Of a stretch of 64,000 nt of DNA, positions 25,694-36,000 are shown in pieces. This DNA comes from an uncultured Acetatifactor sp. (GTDB taxonomy: Bacteria > Bacillota > Clostridia > Lachnospirales > Lachnospiraceae): assembly GCA_947624245.1 (NCBI GenBank), contig CANQJL010000011.1, positions 19,107 to 83,106 on the forward strand, in the 5' to 3' direction. Both the position numbers and the translations under genes were made by a program. The notes under the pieces were generated by a model. That model had not been told where the DNA came from. It was given only the letters and a program-made list of their open reading frames with translations, and did no database searches. How positions within the stretch are numbered: position 1 is the first letter of the stretch; each line of letters begins with the position of its first letter.

Positions 25694-27466
25694 ATGGCGG
25701 AGAAGAAACGTAAGAGATTTTGGCTTGCCAATAAACTGGATTGTCTGCGTATCAGGCAGAAGCTTGCCCTGATACAGATATTCTGCGTGCTGCTGCCGCT
25801 TTTTGTGACGGACAGTGTGATCCTGATGATGATCATAAATGAAGAAAAGCGCATGACCAAACAGGAGACGGAAAATATTGCCGTCTCTGTCAGGTATAAT
25901 ATCAATGACTCTGTGGGAAGCGTGCTGGAGCTGATGCAGGGAATCTATATCAACAGCCATATCTATGAGTTCCTGTCGTCGGAATTTGATTCGCCCGCGG
26001 ATTATTATGACCAGTATGTGGATTTTATCGGGAATTCTTTCTACACGGTCGGAATCGGCAGCAATCATTACAATGCGGTAATCTACTGGGATAACCCCGG
26101 TATTGTCAACGGCGGTTATTTTCAGAGACTGGAGGAGGCGCAGAACACTTGGTGGTATCAGGAATTTCTGGAGAGCGGCGCCGACGTCGCCGTCTTTTCC
26201 GATTATGTGGACATGGGGGTCAATAACCGAAGAGTGATCTCTCTTGTCCGCCGCATGGATTACTATTATCAGGGAAAAGAACCGGGTATCCTGAAGATCG
26301 ACATGGACTACAGCGGCATGTCTCAGGATATCCTCAATGCCCAATACGCCGCCGTGCTCTATATCTGTGAGGGAGACAGGATTCTTTTCTCCAATGACGG
26401 GCGAGGCGGTCTGGCGGCGCCCTTTGAGATCATGGACAGGGAACTGATGGACAGCGCGGACACCCATGAGACGATCAATATCTATGACAGGACATGGGAT
26501 ATCTATGTGATGACGATGAAGGTGAATGCGGGAGAGATACTGAAGAGAAATGCGCTGTGGATCTGCGGACTGCTCTGCATCAATCTGTTCCTGCCGTTTC
26601 TGATGATGAGACTGATCAATAAGTCGTTCACCCAACGCATCATGGAGCTGGAGAAGGTCTTTGAGGACGTGGACGGCGATGAACTCAAACAGCTTTCGGA
26701 GGTGCGCGGGAACGATGAGATCGGCTCCCTGATGTCAAGCTACAACAAGCTGGCCGAACGCATGAACGGACTGATACAGATAGAGTATAAGAACAGGCTG
26801 CACAGTCAGGAGGTCGATATTGCGAGGCAGAATGCGGAGCTGTTGGCGCTGCACAGTCAGATCAATCCCCATTTTCTCTTTAACGCGCTGGAGAGCATCC
26901 GTATGCACAGCGTTCTGAAAAAAGAATTTGAAACTGCCGAAATGGTGAGGAAGCTGGCGCTGATGGAGCGGCAGAATGTGGAATGGGGAGAAGACAATGT
27001 CCGCGTCCGCGACGAGATGGAGATCGTGGAAGCGTATCTGGAGCTTCAGAAATACCGTTTCGGGGCAAAGCTTTCCTATGAGGTGAACGTGGACGAGGAA
27101 TGCAAGGACTGCAGGATTCCCAAGCTTGCTTTCGCCACCTTTGTGGAGAATGCCTGTGTGCACGGCATGGAGAACAAGACCACCGGAAGCTGGGTATTTG
27201 TCCGTATCTTTATGGAGGACGATATGCTTGTGGCGGAGATCGAGGACACCGGAAGCGGCATGACGGAGGGACAGCGCAAGGAGATACTCAGGGAAATAGA
27301 GGATGTCAATATTGACCGGCTGAAAGAAAAGAGACATATCGGAATCCTGAATGCCGTGCTGCGGTTGAAAATGGCTTCCGGCGGGAAGGTGCGGTTTGAG
27401 ATCGACAGTGAGAGCGGCGCCGGTACCATGATTACGATACGTTTTCCGGCAGGCGGGCCGAGGTAG
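25694..27466 (+). CDS. YesM-type sensor histidine kinase
   Basis: 590 residues from the ATG at 25694; in-frame starts at 25616 and 25653 lack ribosome sites. Transmembrane helices at ~25-50 and ~280-300 enclose an extracellular sensor domain of ~230 residues. A HAMP domain (with IMELEKVFEDVDGDELKQLS) follows. The kinase core is of the LytS/YesM type, with phospho-accepting His393 in SQINPHFLFNAL and an ATPase domain with 'FVENACVHGME' and 'EDTGSGMTEG'. Such kinases pair with AraC-type regulators and usually sense oligosaccharides directly or through a binding protein. Its position after the xylan genes suggests xylo-oligosaccharide or glucuronate sensing. Confidence 0.93.
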   Translation: MAEKKRKRFWLANKLDCLRIRQKLALIQIFCVLLPLFVTDSVILMMIINEEKRMTKQETENIAVSVRYNINDSVGSVLELMQGIYINSHIYEFLSSEFDSPADYYDQYVDFIGNSFYTVGIGSNHYNAVIYWDNPGIVNGGYFQRLEEAQNTWWYQEFLESGADVAVFSDYVDMGVNNRRVISLVRRMDYYYQGKEPGILKIDMDYSGMSQDILNAQYAAVLYICEGDRILFSNDGRGGLAAPFEIMDRELMDSADTHETINIYDRTWDIYVMTMKVNAGEILKRNALWICGLLCINLFLPFLMMRLINKSFTQRIMELEKVFEDVDGDELKQLSEVRGNDEIGSLMSSYNKLAERMNGLIQIEYKNRLHSQEVDIARQNAELLALHSQINPHFLFNALESIRMHSVLKKEFETAEMVRKLALMERQNVEWGEDNVRVRDEMEIVEAYLELQKYRFGAKLSYEVNVDEECKDCRIPKLAFATFVENACVHGMENKTTGSWVFVRIFMEDDMLVAEIEDTGSGMTEGQRKEILREIEDVNIDRLKEKRHIGILNAVLRLKMASGGKVRFEIDSESGAGTMITIRFPAGGPR

Positions 27467-27499
27467 CGATACAGAGCGCGGGTGCAAAGGAGGCTTAAA

Positions 27500-29068
27500 A
27501 TGTTGAAGGTTTTGCTCGTGGATGATGAACCGTTCATATTGGAGGGGCTTTCGGTTATCATTGACTGGAAAAAGGAAGGATTCGAGATAGCAGGGAAAGC
27601 AGCTAACGCCTTTGAAGCGCTGGAGATTCTCAAGACGGAAAATATCGATCTGGTGATCTCGGATATCAAAATGCCCGGAATGAGCGGACTGGAATTGGCA
27701 CAAAAGGTGTACGGAGAGAAGCTGTCCCAGGCGTATTTCGTGATCCTCAGCGGCTATAATGATTTCCAGAATGTGCGCACCGCGCTTCAGAATCAATGTC
27801 TGGACTATATGGTAAAGCCTGTTTCCGAGGACGATCTGCGCAAGGTATTGAGCAGAGTCCGGCAGTTCCATGCCGCAAGCGACAAAAAGCGCAGGGACGA
27901 TTTCATGGTGGAGAGAGAGGCCTTTGCAAAGAACATGCTCAGAATCTGCCGCGGCAGGTTTCGGGCGGACGACGTGGACTATGTGAGCAGATATCTGGGA
28001 GACGGAAAGGGGTTTCGCTATATCAGCGTCGTTTTGGATGAACAGGATAAGGATTTAAGGAATCAGGGGGGGTACAAAAAGCGTCTGCTTCAGAAGGAGC
28101 TGTATGAGAGATGCCTGACTCTTTTTCCGGGGAAAGAGTATCTCTGCATACTCGACCCCATGCTCAGAGAGCAGAACTATGACGTAGGAATCATATACAG
28201 CGAAGATATGGCAAAGGAACAGAGCCGGCTGTCCGAGCAGGAGTACCTGGAGGAGCTGAGAGACCGCATTAAGAGCTCGGTGGATTTTTCTGTGGTCGTC
28301 ATTGTGGGAAGCCGGGTGGAACGCATCGAAGATATCGCCGAATCCTGTCGGGAGATTCTGCTGGCGTATGCGAGCAGATATTTTGAAATGTGTGCGGATT
28401 CGGAGGATTCGAGGAAAGAAGCTCTGAATAAGCAAATGCTGGATTCTCTGTTGTCGGCGGTAAAGACCAACGACAAGGAGGGTATCGTAAGCGGCAGCAA
28501 GGCCTTTTGGGAGGCGACGGCCTTCGGCCGGTCGGATGAACGTATGCTCCGGCTGGGCATCAGCTATCTGATGTTCGGACTCCTTCATATGGAGGAGGAA
28601 CCGAATGAGGATATCAGCTACAACAGCATGTTCTGGCATACCGCCGAAAAAGAGTTGAGCCATATCGATCCGGAGAGCAGTGAAGAGAATCTGACGCGGA
28701 TACTGCTGGAGTACAGCGATAATCTGGCTAAGCAGCGGGTAAATCAGAGCGGCGGGTTCCTCGGTCAGATCGTGCAGGACATGGCGGAAAATTACAAGGA
28801 AAATCTGTCCCTGAAGGATTACGGTAAAAAGTATTATGTAAATTCCGCCTATCTGGGGCAGAGCTTTAAGAATAAATACGGCGAGTCCTTCAAGGACTAT
28901 CTGAACCGCATCAGGATAGATGCGGCGGCAGAAATGCTTCTGTTTACGGATAAGAAAGTGTATGAGATCGCAACGGAGGTCGGATACAAAGATCTGGATT
29001 ATTTTATCAATAAATTTATCGCGTTCAAGGGCTGTACCCCCACCAAATTCCGCAAGCGAATCAAGTAG
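27500..29068 (+). CDS. YesN-type response regulator with AraC DNA-binding domain
   Basis: 522 residues from the ATG at 27500, which has AAAGGAGG upstream. The receiver domain (1-120) has DDE at 8-10, phospho-acceptor Asp55 (LVISDIKMPG) and Lys in 'MVKPVSEDDL'. A long unrecognised middle region (~130-420) leads to a C-terminal AraC domain with two helix-turn-helix motifs (NSAYLGQSFKNKYGESFKDY; KVYEIATEVGYKDLDYFINK; CTPTKFRK). It should activate the xylan locus and the downstream transporter when phosphorylated by the adjacent kinase. It is the last gene of the thirteen-gene run. Confidence 0.93.
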   Translation: MLKVLLVDDEPFILEGLSVIIDWKKEGFEIAGKAANAFEALEILKTENIDLVISDIKMPGMSGLELAQKVYGEKLSQAYFVILSGYNDFQNVRTALQNQCLDYMVKPVSEDDLRKVLSRVRQFHAASDKKRRDDFMVEREAFAKNMLRICRGRFRADDVDYVSRYLGDGKGFRYISVVLDEQDKDLRNQGGYKKRLLQKELYERCLTLFPGKEYLCILDPMLREQNYDVGIIYSEDMAKEQSRLSEQEYLEELRDRIKSSVDFSVVVIVGSRVERIEDIAESCREILLAYASRYFEMCADSEDSRKEALNKQMLDSLLSAVKTNDKEGIVSGSKAFWEATAFGRSDERMLRLGISYLMFGLLHMEEEPNEDISYNSMFWHTAEKELSHIDPESSEENLTRILLEYSDNLAKQRVNQSGGFLGQIVQDMAENYKENLSLKDYGKKYYVNSAYLGQSFKNKYGESFKDYLNRIRIDAAAEMLLFTDKKVYEIATEVGYKDLDYFINKFIAFKGCTPTKFRKRIK

Positions 29069-29093
29069 ACGGATAAGAGGATACCGACAGATT

Positions 29094-29142
29094 ACCCTGA
29101 CAAATTACAGTGTATCACCACCTGTAATCTGTCAGGGTTTTT
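29094..29142 (+). terminator. Rho-independent terminator at the end of the glucuronoxylan operon
   Basis: A long stem forms between 29094-29110 (ACCCTGACA then ATTACAG) and 29121-29138 (CTGTAAT then TGTCAGGGT) with one mismatch, and is followed by TTTTTG. It separates the enzyme/regulator operon from the transporter genes. Confidence 0.88.
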
Positions 29143-29158
29143 GTTATATTTTGTCTGG

Positions 29159-29186
29159 TTGTTAAAAAATTAAATTTTAATAAAAT
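29159..29186 (+). promoter_or_regulatory. Promoter candidate for the sugar ABC transporter
   Basis: TTGTTA (29159-29164) and TAAAAT (29181-29186) are 16 bases apart in a very AT-rich leader, about 57 bases before the binding-protein start at 29243. Regulation by the adjacent YesN-type regulator is inferred from neighbourhood. Confidence 0.4.
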
Positions 29187-29242
29187 AAAAATAAGCAATT
29201 TATTTATCATTTCATTGCTGTATACAAAAAGGAGGGTAAGAA

Positions 29243-30943
29243 ATGAAAAAGAAACTGTTAACACTTCTGTTGGCATCTGCAATGCTGGCATCTACTCTGG
29301 CCGGCTGCGGCGACGGTGCCGGTGCAGAAAGTTCGTCTGTGCAGGAGGGAGAGTCACAGGGTTCTGTTGCTGAGGAGCAGCAGTCATCCGGTGAAGTGAC
29401 TGATTTCACGATGTTCATTACAATGCCCGGTTCTGAGATCAACAGCGACAACGAGATCGCACAGATGATCGCAGACAAGTGGGGTGTAAAGATCAAAGAG
29501 ACATGGCTGACAGGTCAGACTGCAGCAGAGGCAACCGGTACTCTGATTGCCAGCGGCGAGTATCCTGACTATATCGACAGCGATGAGATGGGTCAGCTTG
29601 TAGACGCAGGCGCACTGATTCCTCTGGATGACTACATTGATCAGTATCCCGAGTTCAAGGAGACCTGGTTCACAGAGGCAGAGTGGGAGAAGTTCCGTCA
29701 GCCTGACGGTCACATTTACTGGATCAATCCTTTCGGAAATACGATGGGAGAGAGCACCGCAACCACTCACAATGACGAGGCTTTCTGGATTCAGGTAAGA
29801 GTTCTGGAGTGGGCAGGTTATCCTGAGATCAACACCATGGATGAATATTTCAAGGTGCTGGAGGATTATGTAAAGGCTAATCCGACCATGGAAGACGGCA
29901 CAGAGAACATTCCTTACACGATCCTGTGTGAGGACTGGAGATACTTCTGTCTTGAGAACGCCGGCGAGTTCCTTGCAGGCTATCCGAACGACGGTTCCGT
30001 AATCGTGAACAAGGAGACCATGACGATCGAGGACTACAACGTTTCTGAAGATACCAGAAAGTATTTTGAGAAGCTGAACGAGGCATACAATAACGGTCTG
30101 ATCGACACTGAGTTCGCAACACAGACATACGACGAGTACATCGCTAAGCTGTCTACCGGCCGCGTGCTTGGCATGATAGACCAGTGGTGGGATTTCGCTT
30201 ACACGGTAAACGATGTGTTCAAGCAGCAGGGTCTTGACCTGAAGGGTTGCAACTACGTTCCTCTTGGCCTGACCACGGAAGAAGGCATGGAGAACAGATG
30301 GCATACCTATGACGACACTGTAAACCAGGCATCCGGCGTTGCAATCACCGTTGACTGCAAGGATCCCGACAAGGCCTTCAAGTTCCTTGTTGACTGCGCT
30401 ATGGATCAGGAGCTTCATGATCTGAGATTCTGGGGCGTTAAGGATGTGGATTACAGCGTTGACGAAAACGGTCTGTACTACAGAACAGAGGAGCAGAGAA
30501 TGGAGTGTGCCGATACTTCTTATCAGGCATCCCATTTGTGCCAGTATTCCTATATGCCTCAGTGGAGCGGAACAAGCCGCGACGGCAAGAACGCCAACAA
30601 GCCTGAGGAGCAGACTTCCGAGTTCCAGAACGGCATGGCAGAGCCTCTTGTAAACTGCTTCAACGCATACGGTGCAGACAACTATGTAGACATGATCGGC
30701 TCCGTAGTGGAGACCAACGGTCCTTGGTTCCCGATGTACAGCTACTCCAACAACTTTACCACGGATACCCCCGGCGGTGTGGCATGGGCTAAGATGGGTG
30801 AAATTAAGCATGAGTGGCTGCCTAAGCTGGTAATGAGCTCTAACTTCGACTCTACATGGGATGAGTACATGGCAGCATACAACGCATGCAAGCCGGAAGA
30901 CTTCATTGCCGAGATGCAGGAGATTCTTGATACATTTAAATAA
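29243..30943 (+). CDS. Extracellular sugar-binding lipoprotein of an ABC transporter
   Basis: 566 residues. A lipoprotein signal peptide ends in the lipobox LAGC (Cys22), followed by a Ser/Glu-rich linker (residues ~28-50). The remainder has the features of the large LplA/YtcQ-type binding proteins, for example 'YPDYIDSDEMGQLVDAGALI', 'WINPFGNTMGESTATTHNDE' and 'AITVDCKDPDKAFKFLVDCA'. Codon use looks more uniform than in the neighbouring enzyme genes (recurring ctg, gac, aac, gca), as expected for a very highly expressed gene. It should capture decorated xylo-oligosaccharides for the two permeases encoded downstream. GGAGGG precedes the start. Confidence 0.93.
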   Translation: MKKKLLTLLLASAMLASTLAGCGDGAGAESSSVQEGESQGSVAEEQQSSGEVTDFTMFITMPGSEINSDNEIAQMIADKWGVKIKETWLTGQTAAEATGTLIASGEYPDYIDSDEMGQLVDAGALIPLDDYIDQYPEFKETWFTEAEWEKFRQPDGHIYWINPFGNTMGESTATTHNDEAFWIQVRVLEWAGYPEINTMDEYFKVLEDYVKANPTMEDGTENIPYTILCEDWRYFCLENAGEFLAGYPNDGSVIVNKETMTIEDYNVSEDTRKYFEKLNEAYNNGLIDTEFATQTYDEYIAKLSTGRVLGMIDQWWDFAYTVNDVFKQQGLDLKGCNYVPLGLTTEEGMENRWHTYDDTVNQASGVAITVDCKDPDKAFKFLVDCAMDQELHDLRFWGVKDVDYSVDENGLYYRTEEQRMECADTSYQASHLCQYSYMPQWSGTSRDGKNANKPEEQTSEFQNGMAEPLVNCFNAYGADNYVDMIGSVVETNGPWFPMYSYSNNFTTDTPGGVAWAKMGEIKHEWLPKLVMSSNFDSTWDEYMAAYNACKPEDFIAEMQEILDTFK

Positions 30944-30985
30944 GCAGGATACCTGAATATCAGTATTCTGACAGTATGACACACG

Positions 30986-31036
30986 AAAGGCAGCAATGCG
31001 GATCTCACACCGAAGACGGTTGCTGCCTTTTGTTGT
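30986..31036 (+). terminator. Intra-operon hairpin between binding protein and permease genes
   Basis: AAAGGCAGCAA (30986-30996) pairs perfectly with TTGCTGCCTTT (31020-31030), followed by TGTTGT. It is a partial terminator or 3'-protecting stem that would keep binding-protein mRNA in excess over permease mRNA, a common arrangement in ABC importers. Confidence 0.75.
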
Positions 31037-31053
31037 AAGATTGGGGTGGCGCA

Positions 31054-32010
31054 ATGGCTCAGGAAAAGAAGAAAACCAAAAGCGAAAAAAATATAGGTAA
31101 GACCAAGATTACATTAAAAGAAGTCAAGCGGCAGAAGTCCCTGCTTATCATTTCTTTTTTTGTCACTGTATACGGACTGATTTTTTATTACTGGCCGTTG
31201 ACCGGTTGGATCATGGCTTTTCAGAATTTTAAGCCGGCCAAAGGTATTTTGGGCTCCAAGTTCATAGGGCTCGATAAGTTCAAATTCTTGTTTGAGGACG
31301 CTGTGTTCCTCAGAGTCATCAGAAATACGTTCTGTATGGGAGCGTTGAATTTGATCACGACTACGATTACGGCAATAGCCTTTGCTGTGTTATTGAATGA
31401 AATCCGTTCTGTTATAGCCAAAAAGACGGTTCAGACGATTTCTTATATGCCGCACTTTCTCTCATGGATCATTGTTACCGGTATCCTGCATGACGCATTG
31501 TCCAGCACGGGTATCATCAATGATCTGCTGATGCGCATTGGCGCTATTACAGCTCCGATCAATTTCTTTGCGCATCCGAAATATTTCTGGCCGATTGTGG
31601 CATTTGCAAACTGCTGGAAGGAAACAGGATGGAACGCAATCATTTATCTTGCAGCAATTACCTCCATCAATCCCGACCTTTATGAGGCGGCATCCATTGA
31701 CGGAGCAGGCAGGCTGCAGAAGATCTTCCATATAACGCTTCCGAGCATCAAGCCGACGATCATGATTCTCCTTATGATGAACATCGGTAATGTGCTGAAC
31801 GCGGGATTTGAAGTACAGTATCTGCTTGGTAACGGTCTGGTTCAGAAGGTATCGCAGACCATCGACATCTATGTGCTGAACTGGGGCATTAGTCAGAATG
31901 ACTTTGCACTTGGTACAGCGGCGGGTATCTTTAAGAGTGTGGTTAGTATCGCGCTGATCGTGATATGTAATCAAATCGCAAAGCATACCGGCGAAGAACG
32001 ACTATTCTAA
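31054..32010 (+). CDS. Sugar ABC transporter permease, LplB type
   Basis: 318 residues. A basic N-terminus (KKKTKSEKNIGKTK) precedes the first helix at ~32-55. About six transmembrane segments follow. The cytoplasmic EAA loop that docks the ATPase reads EAASIDGAGRLQKIFHITLP. 'NFKPAKGILGSKFIGLDKF' is typical of the LplB/YteP subfamily. Together with the permease at 32029 it forms the membrane channel for the binding protein at 29243. No ATPase gene is linked. These importers normally share a genome-encoded MsmX-like ATPase. Confidence 0.93.
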   Translation: MAQEKKKTKSEKNIGKTKITLKEVKRQKSLLIISFFVTVYGLIFYYWPLTGWIMAFQNFKPAKGILGSKFIGLDKFKFLFEDAVFLRVIRNTFCMGALNLITTTITAIAFAVLLNEIRSVIAKKTVQTISYMPHFLSWIIVTGILHDALSSTGIINDLLMRIGAITAPINFFAHPKYFWPIVAFANCWKETGWNAIIYLAAITSINPDLYEAASIDGAGRLQKIFHITLPSIKPTIMILLMMNIGNVLNAGFEVQYLLGNGLVQKVSQTIDIYVLNWGISQNDFALGTAAGIFKSVVSIALIVICNQIAKHTGEERLF

Positions 32011-32028
32011 GAAGGGAGAGTGGATGTC

Positions 32029-32985
32029 ATGGAGAAAACCGCGAATATGACCGAGGTTAAAACAACCGGCGGAACAACAAAAAAGAAAAGCAAAGGAATA
32101 AAGACCCACTACGACAGCAAGATATTCACTGTGATCAATTCCCTGATTATGATCATCTTCGTTGTTGTTACTCTGTATCCTGTTTTGAATACCGTGGCGA
32201 TATCCTTTAACGACGGTATCGATGCGGTGCGCGGCGGCATCTATCTGTGGCCGAGAAAGTTCGCCATCAAGAACTATGAGACAGTGCTCGCCATGGAAAA
32301 CCTGATTACCGGAGCGAAGATAACCGTGGCGAGGACAGTGCTGGGAACTCTCTCGGCGCTGGTGGTAAACGCACTCTTGGCTTTCGTTGTGAGCCGAAAG
32401 AAATTCATCTTCAAATCACAGCTGTCCCTGTTCTGGATCATTACCATGTATGTGAACGGCGGTATGATTCCCGTGTTCCTGTTGTACAGGAACATGCATC
32501 TGACGGGAACGTTCTGGGTATATGTGATTCCCGGAATGGTCAGCGCATGGAATATGCTGGTCATCAGGACCTATATGCAGGGTTTGCCGGACAGTCTGGA
32601 GGAATCGGCACAGCTTGACGGAGCCGGCTACATGACGGTTTTCATGAAGATCATTTCACCGTTATGTAAACCCGTTTATGCAACGGTCGCTCTGTTCGTA
32701 GCGGTAGGCCAGTGGAACTCCTGGTTCGACGCAATGCTGTACAACAGAATGAAGACGGAATACACGACGCTGCAGTACGAGTTGATGAAGCTGTTGTCAT
32801 CGGTTATGCAGCAGAGCGGAAGCGCTGCTGCCGCAAGTGAAAGAGGCGCCGCTGCTGCGGCAATCACACCGCTGACAATCCGTGCGGCGGCTACGGTCGT
32901 GACAATCCTGCCGATCATATGTCTGTATCCGTTCCTTCAGAGATATTTCGTAACAGGCTTGACAATCGGTGGTGTAAAAGAATAA
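32029..32985 (+). CDS. Sugar ABC transporter permease, YtcP type
   Basis: 318 residues from the ATG at 32029. A GTG at 32020 is in frame, but the ribosome site GGGAG (32014-32018) is too close to it and correctly spaced for 32029. Six transmembrane helices are expected. The EAA loop contains ESAQLDGAGYMTVFMKIISP. 'YPVLNTVAISFNDG' and the C-terminal 'YPFLQRYFVTGLTIGGVKE' are standard for YtcP/CUT1 permeases. It is the second half of the xylo-oligosaccharide channel, and a strong terminator follows. Confidence 0.93.
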   Translation: MEKTANMTEVKTTGGTTKKKSKGIKTHYDSKIFTVINSLIMIIFVVVTLYPVLNTVAISFNDGIDAVRGGIYLWPRKFAIKNYETVLAMENLITGAKITVARTVLGTLSALVVNALLAFVVSRKKFIFKSQLSLFWIITMYVNGGMIPVFLLYRNMHLTGTFWVYVIPGMVSAWNMLVIRTYMQGLPDSLEESAQLDGAGYMTVFMKIISPLCKPVYATVALFVAVGQWNSWFDAMLYNRMKTEYTTLQYELMKLLSSVMQQSGSAAAASERGAAAAAITPLTIRAAATVVTILPIICLYPFLQRYFVTGLTIGGVKE

Positions 32986-33000
32986 AGATTTGCAAAGAGA

Positions 33001-33035
33001 ATCGCTGCAGTCCTTACAGGGCTGCAGCGATTTTT
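33001..33035 (+). terminator. Rho-independent terminator after the ABC transporter
   Basis: A perfect 10-bp stem, ATCGCTGCAG (33001-33010) with CTGCAGCGAT (33022-33031), is followed by TTTT. It lies between the plus-strand transporter and the convergent carB. Read from the minus strand it has only a poor T-run. Confidence 0.9.
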
Positions 33036-33079
33036 AAGTTCAGGGTATCGAACTTGGCATATGATGACGGAGGGCAGAA

Positions 33080-36000
33080 TCAAGAGTCGGTTTCCTTATC
33101 CCGAATCTCGCTGTGAAGCTCCTGCAGAGACTTCACTTCGCTGTTGCCGTGTTCCTTCACATACCGGATACCGCTTGCGGTCGCCTTTGCGGCGGCGATG
33201 GTGGTCATGTAGGGAATCTTTCCCTTGATGGCCGCCTTGCGCAGATAGCTGTCGTCGTGGACGCTGTCCTTGCCGATGGGCGAGTTAATGATCAGGTCGA
33301 TCTTGCCGTTGGTGATCAGGTCGAGGATATTCGGCCTTCCCTCATACAGCTTGTTCACTCTTTCCGCAGGAATACCGGCGGCAGTGATTACCTCGAAGGT
33401 ATTTCCGGTGGCGATGATACGGAAGCCGCAGTCGGCAAATTCTCTGGCGACCTCCACCACCTCGTCCTTGTCCTTTCGGTTGACGGAGATCAGTACCGTT
33501 CCGGAGAGCGGCAGCTTGGACTGCGTGGCCTCCTGTGCCTTGTAAAACGCCTCGCCGTAGGAGCGGGACAGGCCGAGGACCTCGCCGGTGGAGCGCATCT
33601 CCGGTCCGAGAACGGGGTCTACCTCCTGGAACATATTGAAGGGGAACACGGATTCCTTGACGCCGTAATTGGGAATTTCCTGTTCCTTCAGCGTGGGAAC
33701 GGGGGAAGGTCTGCCGGTAAGCTCCGAGGTGATGATCTCCGTTGCCAGAGGCACCATGCGGATATTGCAGACCTTGGATACCAGAGGCACGGTACGGGAT
33801 GCACGGGGATTTGCCTCCAGCACATAGACCCTGCCGTTCTCAATGGCGTACTGCATGTTCATCAGACCCTTTACATGCATTTCCTCCGCTATCCTGCGGG
33901 TGTACTCCTTGATCGTCTCCACGTTTTCCTCGGAGATATGGACGGAAGGAATGATACATGCGGAGTCGCCGGAATGAATGCCGGCCAGCTCGATATGCTC
34001 CATAACGGCGGGAACGAACGCATGGGTGCCGTCGCTGATGGCGTCCGCCTCGCATTCCAGAGCGTGGTTTAAGAACCGGTCGATCAGAATGGGTCGGTCA
34101 GGCGTCACGCCCACGGCCGCATTCATGTATTCGGTCATGCTCTCGTCGTCGTAGACCACCTCCATGCCGCGTCCGCCGAGTACGTAGGAAGGGCGCACCA
34201 TCACGGGATATCCGATCTGCGCAGCAATGCCCAGCGCTTCCTCCACGGTGGCGGCCATGCCGGATTCGGGCATGGGGATATCTAATTTGTCCATCATGGC
34301 GCGGAACTGATCGCGGTCCTCCGCCAGATCGATCACCGACGGGGAAGTGCCGAGAATCTTCACGCCGTTCTTTTCCAGATCCGCAGCCAGATTCAACGGA
34401 GTCTGTCCGCCGAATTGGGCGATCACGCCCAGAGGCTTCTCCTTCTTATAGATGCTCAGCACATCCTCCAGCGTCAGAGGCTCAAAGTACAGCTTGTCGG
34501 AGGTGTCGTAATCCGTGGAAACGGTCTCGGGGTTGCAGTTTACAATAATGGTCTCAAAGCCCAGTTTTTTCAGGGCAAGAGAAGCATGTACACAACAGTA
34601 GTCGAACTCGATGCCCTGACCGATGCGGTTGGGGCCGCCGCCTAGGATCATGATCTTAGGCCTGTCGTTGGTGACGGGATTTTTGTCCGGCGCATTGTAG
34701 GTGGAGAAGTAGTATGCGCTGTCCTGGGTGCCGCTGACGTGAACGCCCTCCCAGGCCTCCTCCACACCGAGACTGATGCGGCGATTGCGGATATCCTCTT
34801 CCGGTATCTCCAGAATCTGGCTGAGATATTTGTCGGAAAAGCCGTCCTTCTTTGCGGCGATCAGCATGTCGTCCGCGGGCATGGTTCCCTTGGATTGCAG
34901 AAGCCGTTCTTCCTCCTCCACCAGCTCCTTCATCTGCTGAATGAACCAGCTCTTGACATGGGTAATGCGGTGGATCTCCTCTACGTCGGCTCCCTTGCGC
35001 AGCGCTTCATACATGAGAAAGTGGCGCTCGCTGGAGGGAGTGATCAGCATCTGCAGAAGCTGCTCCTTTGTGAGGGAATCGAAATTCTTGGCATGTCCCA
35101 GACCGTAGCGTCCGGTCTCCAGAGAACGGATCGCCTTCTGGAAGGCCTCCTTATAGGTCTTGCCGATGCTCATGACTTCGCCTACCGCGCGCATCTGGGT
35201 TCCCAGCTTATCCTCCACCCCTTTGAACTTTTCAAATGCCCACCGCGCAAATTTGATCACCACATAGTCTCCGTCCGGCACATAGCGGTCCAGTGTGCCA
35301 TACTTGCCGCAGGGGATATCCTTTAAGGTCAGTCCCGAAGCGAGCATTGCGGACACCAGTGCGATGGGGAAGCCCGTGGCCTTGGAAGCCAATGCGGAGG
35401 AACGGGAGGTACGGGGGTTGATCTCTATGACAACGATGCGGTCGGTCTTGGGATCGTGTGCGAACTGTACGTTGGTTCCGCCGATCACCTGCACGGACTC
35501 CACGATTCGGTACGCCTGCTCCTGCAGACGCTTCTGTGTCTCCAAAGAGATGGTAAGCATGGGCGCGGAACAAAAGGAGTCTCCTGTGTGGACGCCCATG
35601 GGATCGATATTTTCAATAAAGCAGACGGTGATCATATTGTTGTCGGCGTCACGCACCACCTCCAGCTCCAGCTCCTCCCAGCCAAGCACGGATTCTTCCA
35701 CAAGGACCTGTCCTACCAGACTGGCCTGCAGGCCTCTTGCACAGACGGTCTTCAGTTCGTCCTGATTGTAGACCAGTCCGCCGCCGGCGCCGCCCATGGT
35801 GTACGCGGGGCGCAGCACCACGGGATATCCCAGATCCTCGGCGATGCTGAGCGCCTCCTCCACGCTGTAGGCCACTTGGCTTCGAGCCATTTCGATTCCC
35901 AGCGCGTTCATGGCGTTCTTAAATTCGATGCGGTCTTCGCCGCGCTCAATGGCGTCCACCTGAACGCCGATCACCTTCACATTGTACTTGTCTAAGATAC

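Noticed and set aside
29384..31054. 556-codon minus-strand open frame opposite the sugar-binding lipoprotein gene
   Set aside because: The plus strand encodes an unmistakable lipoprotein with a lipobox. The antisense frame arises from its biased codons.
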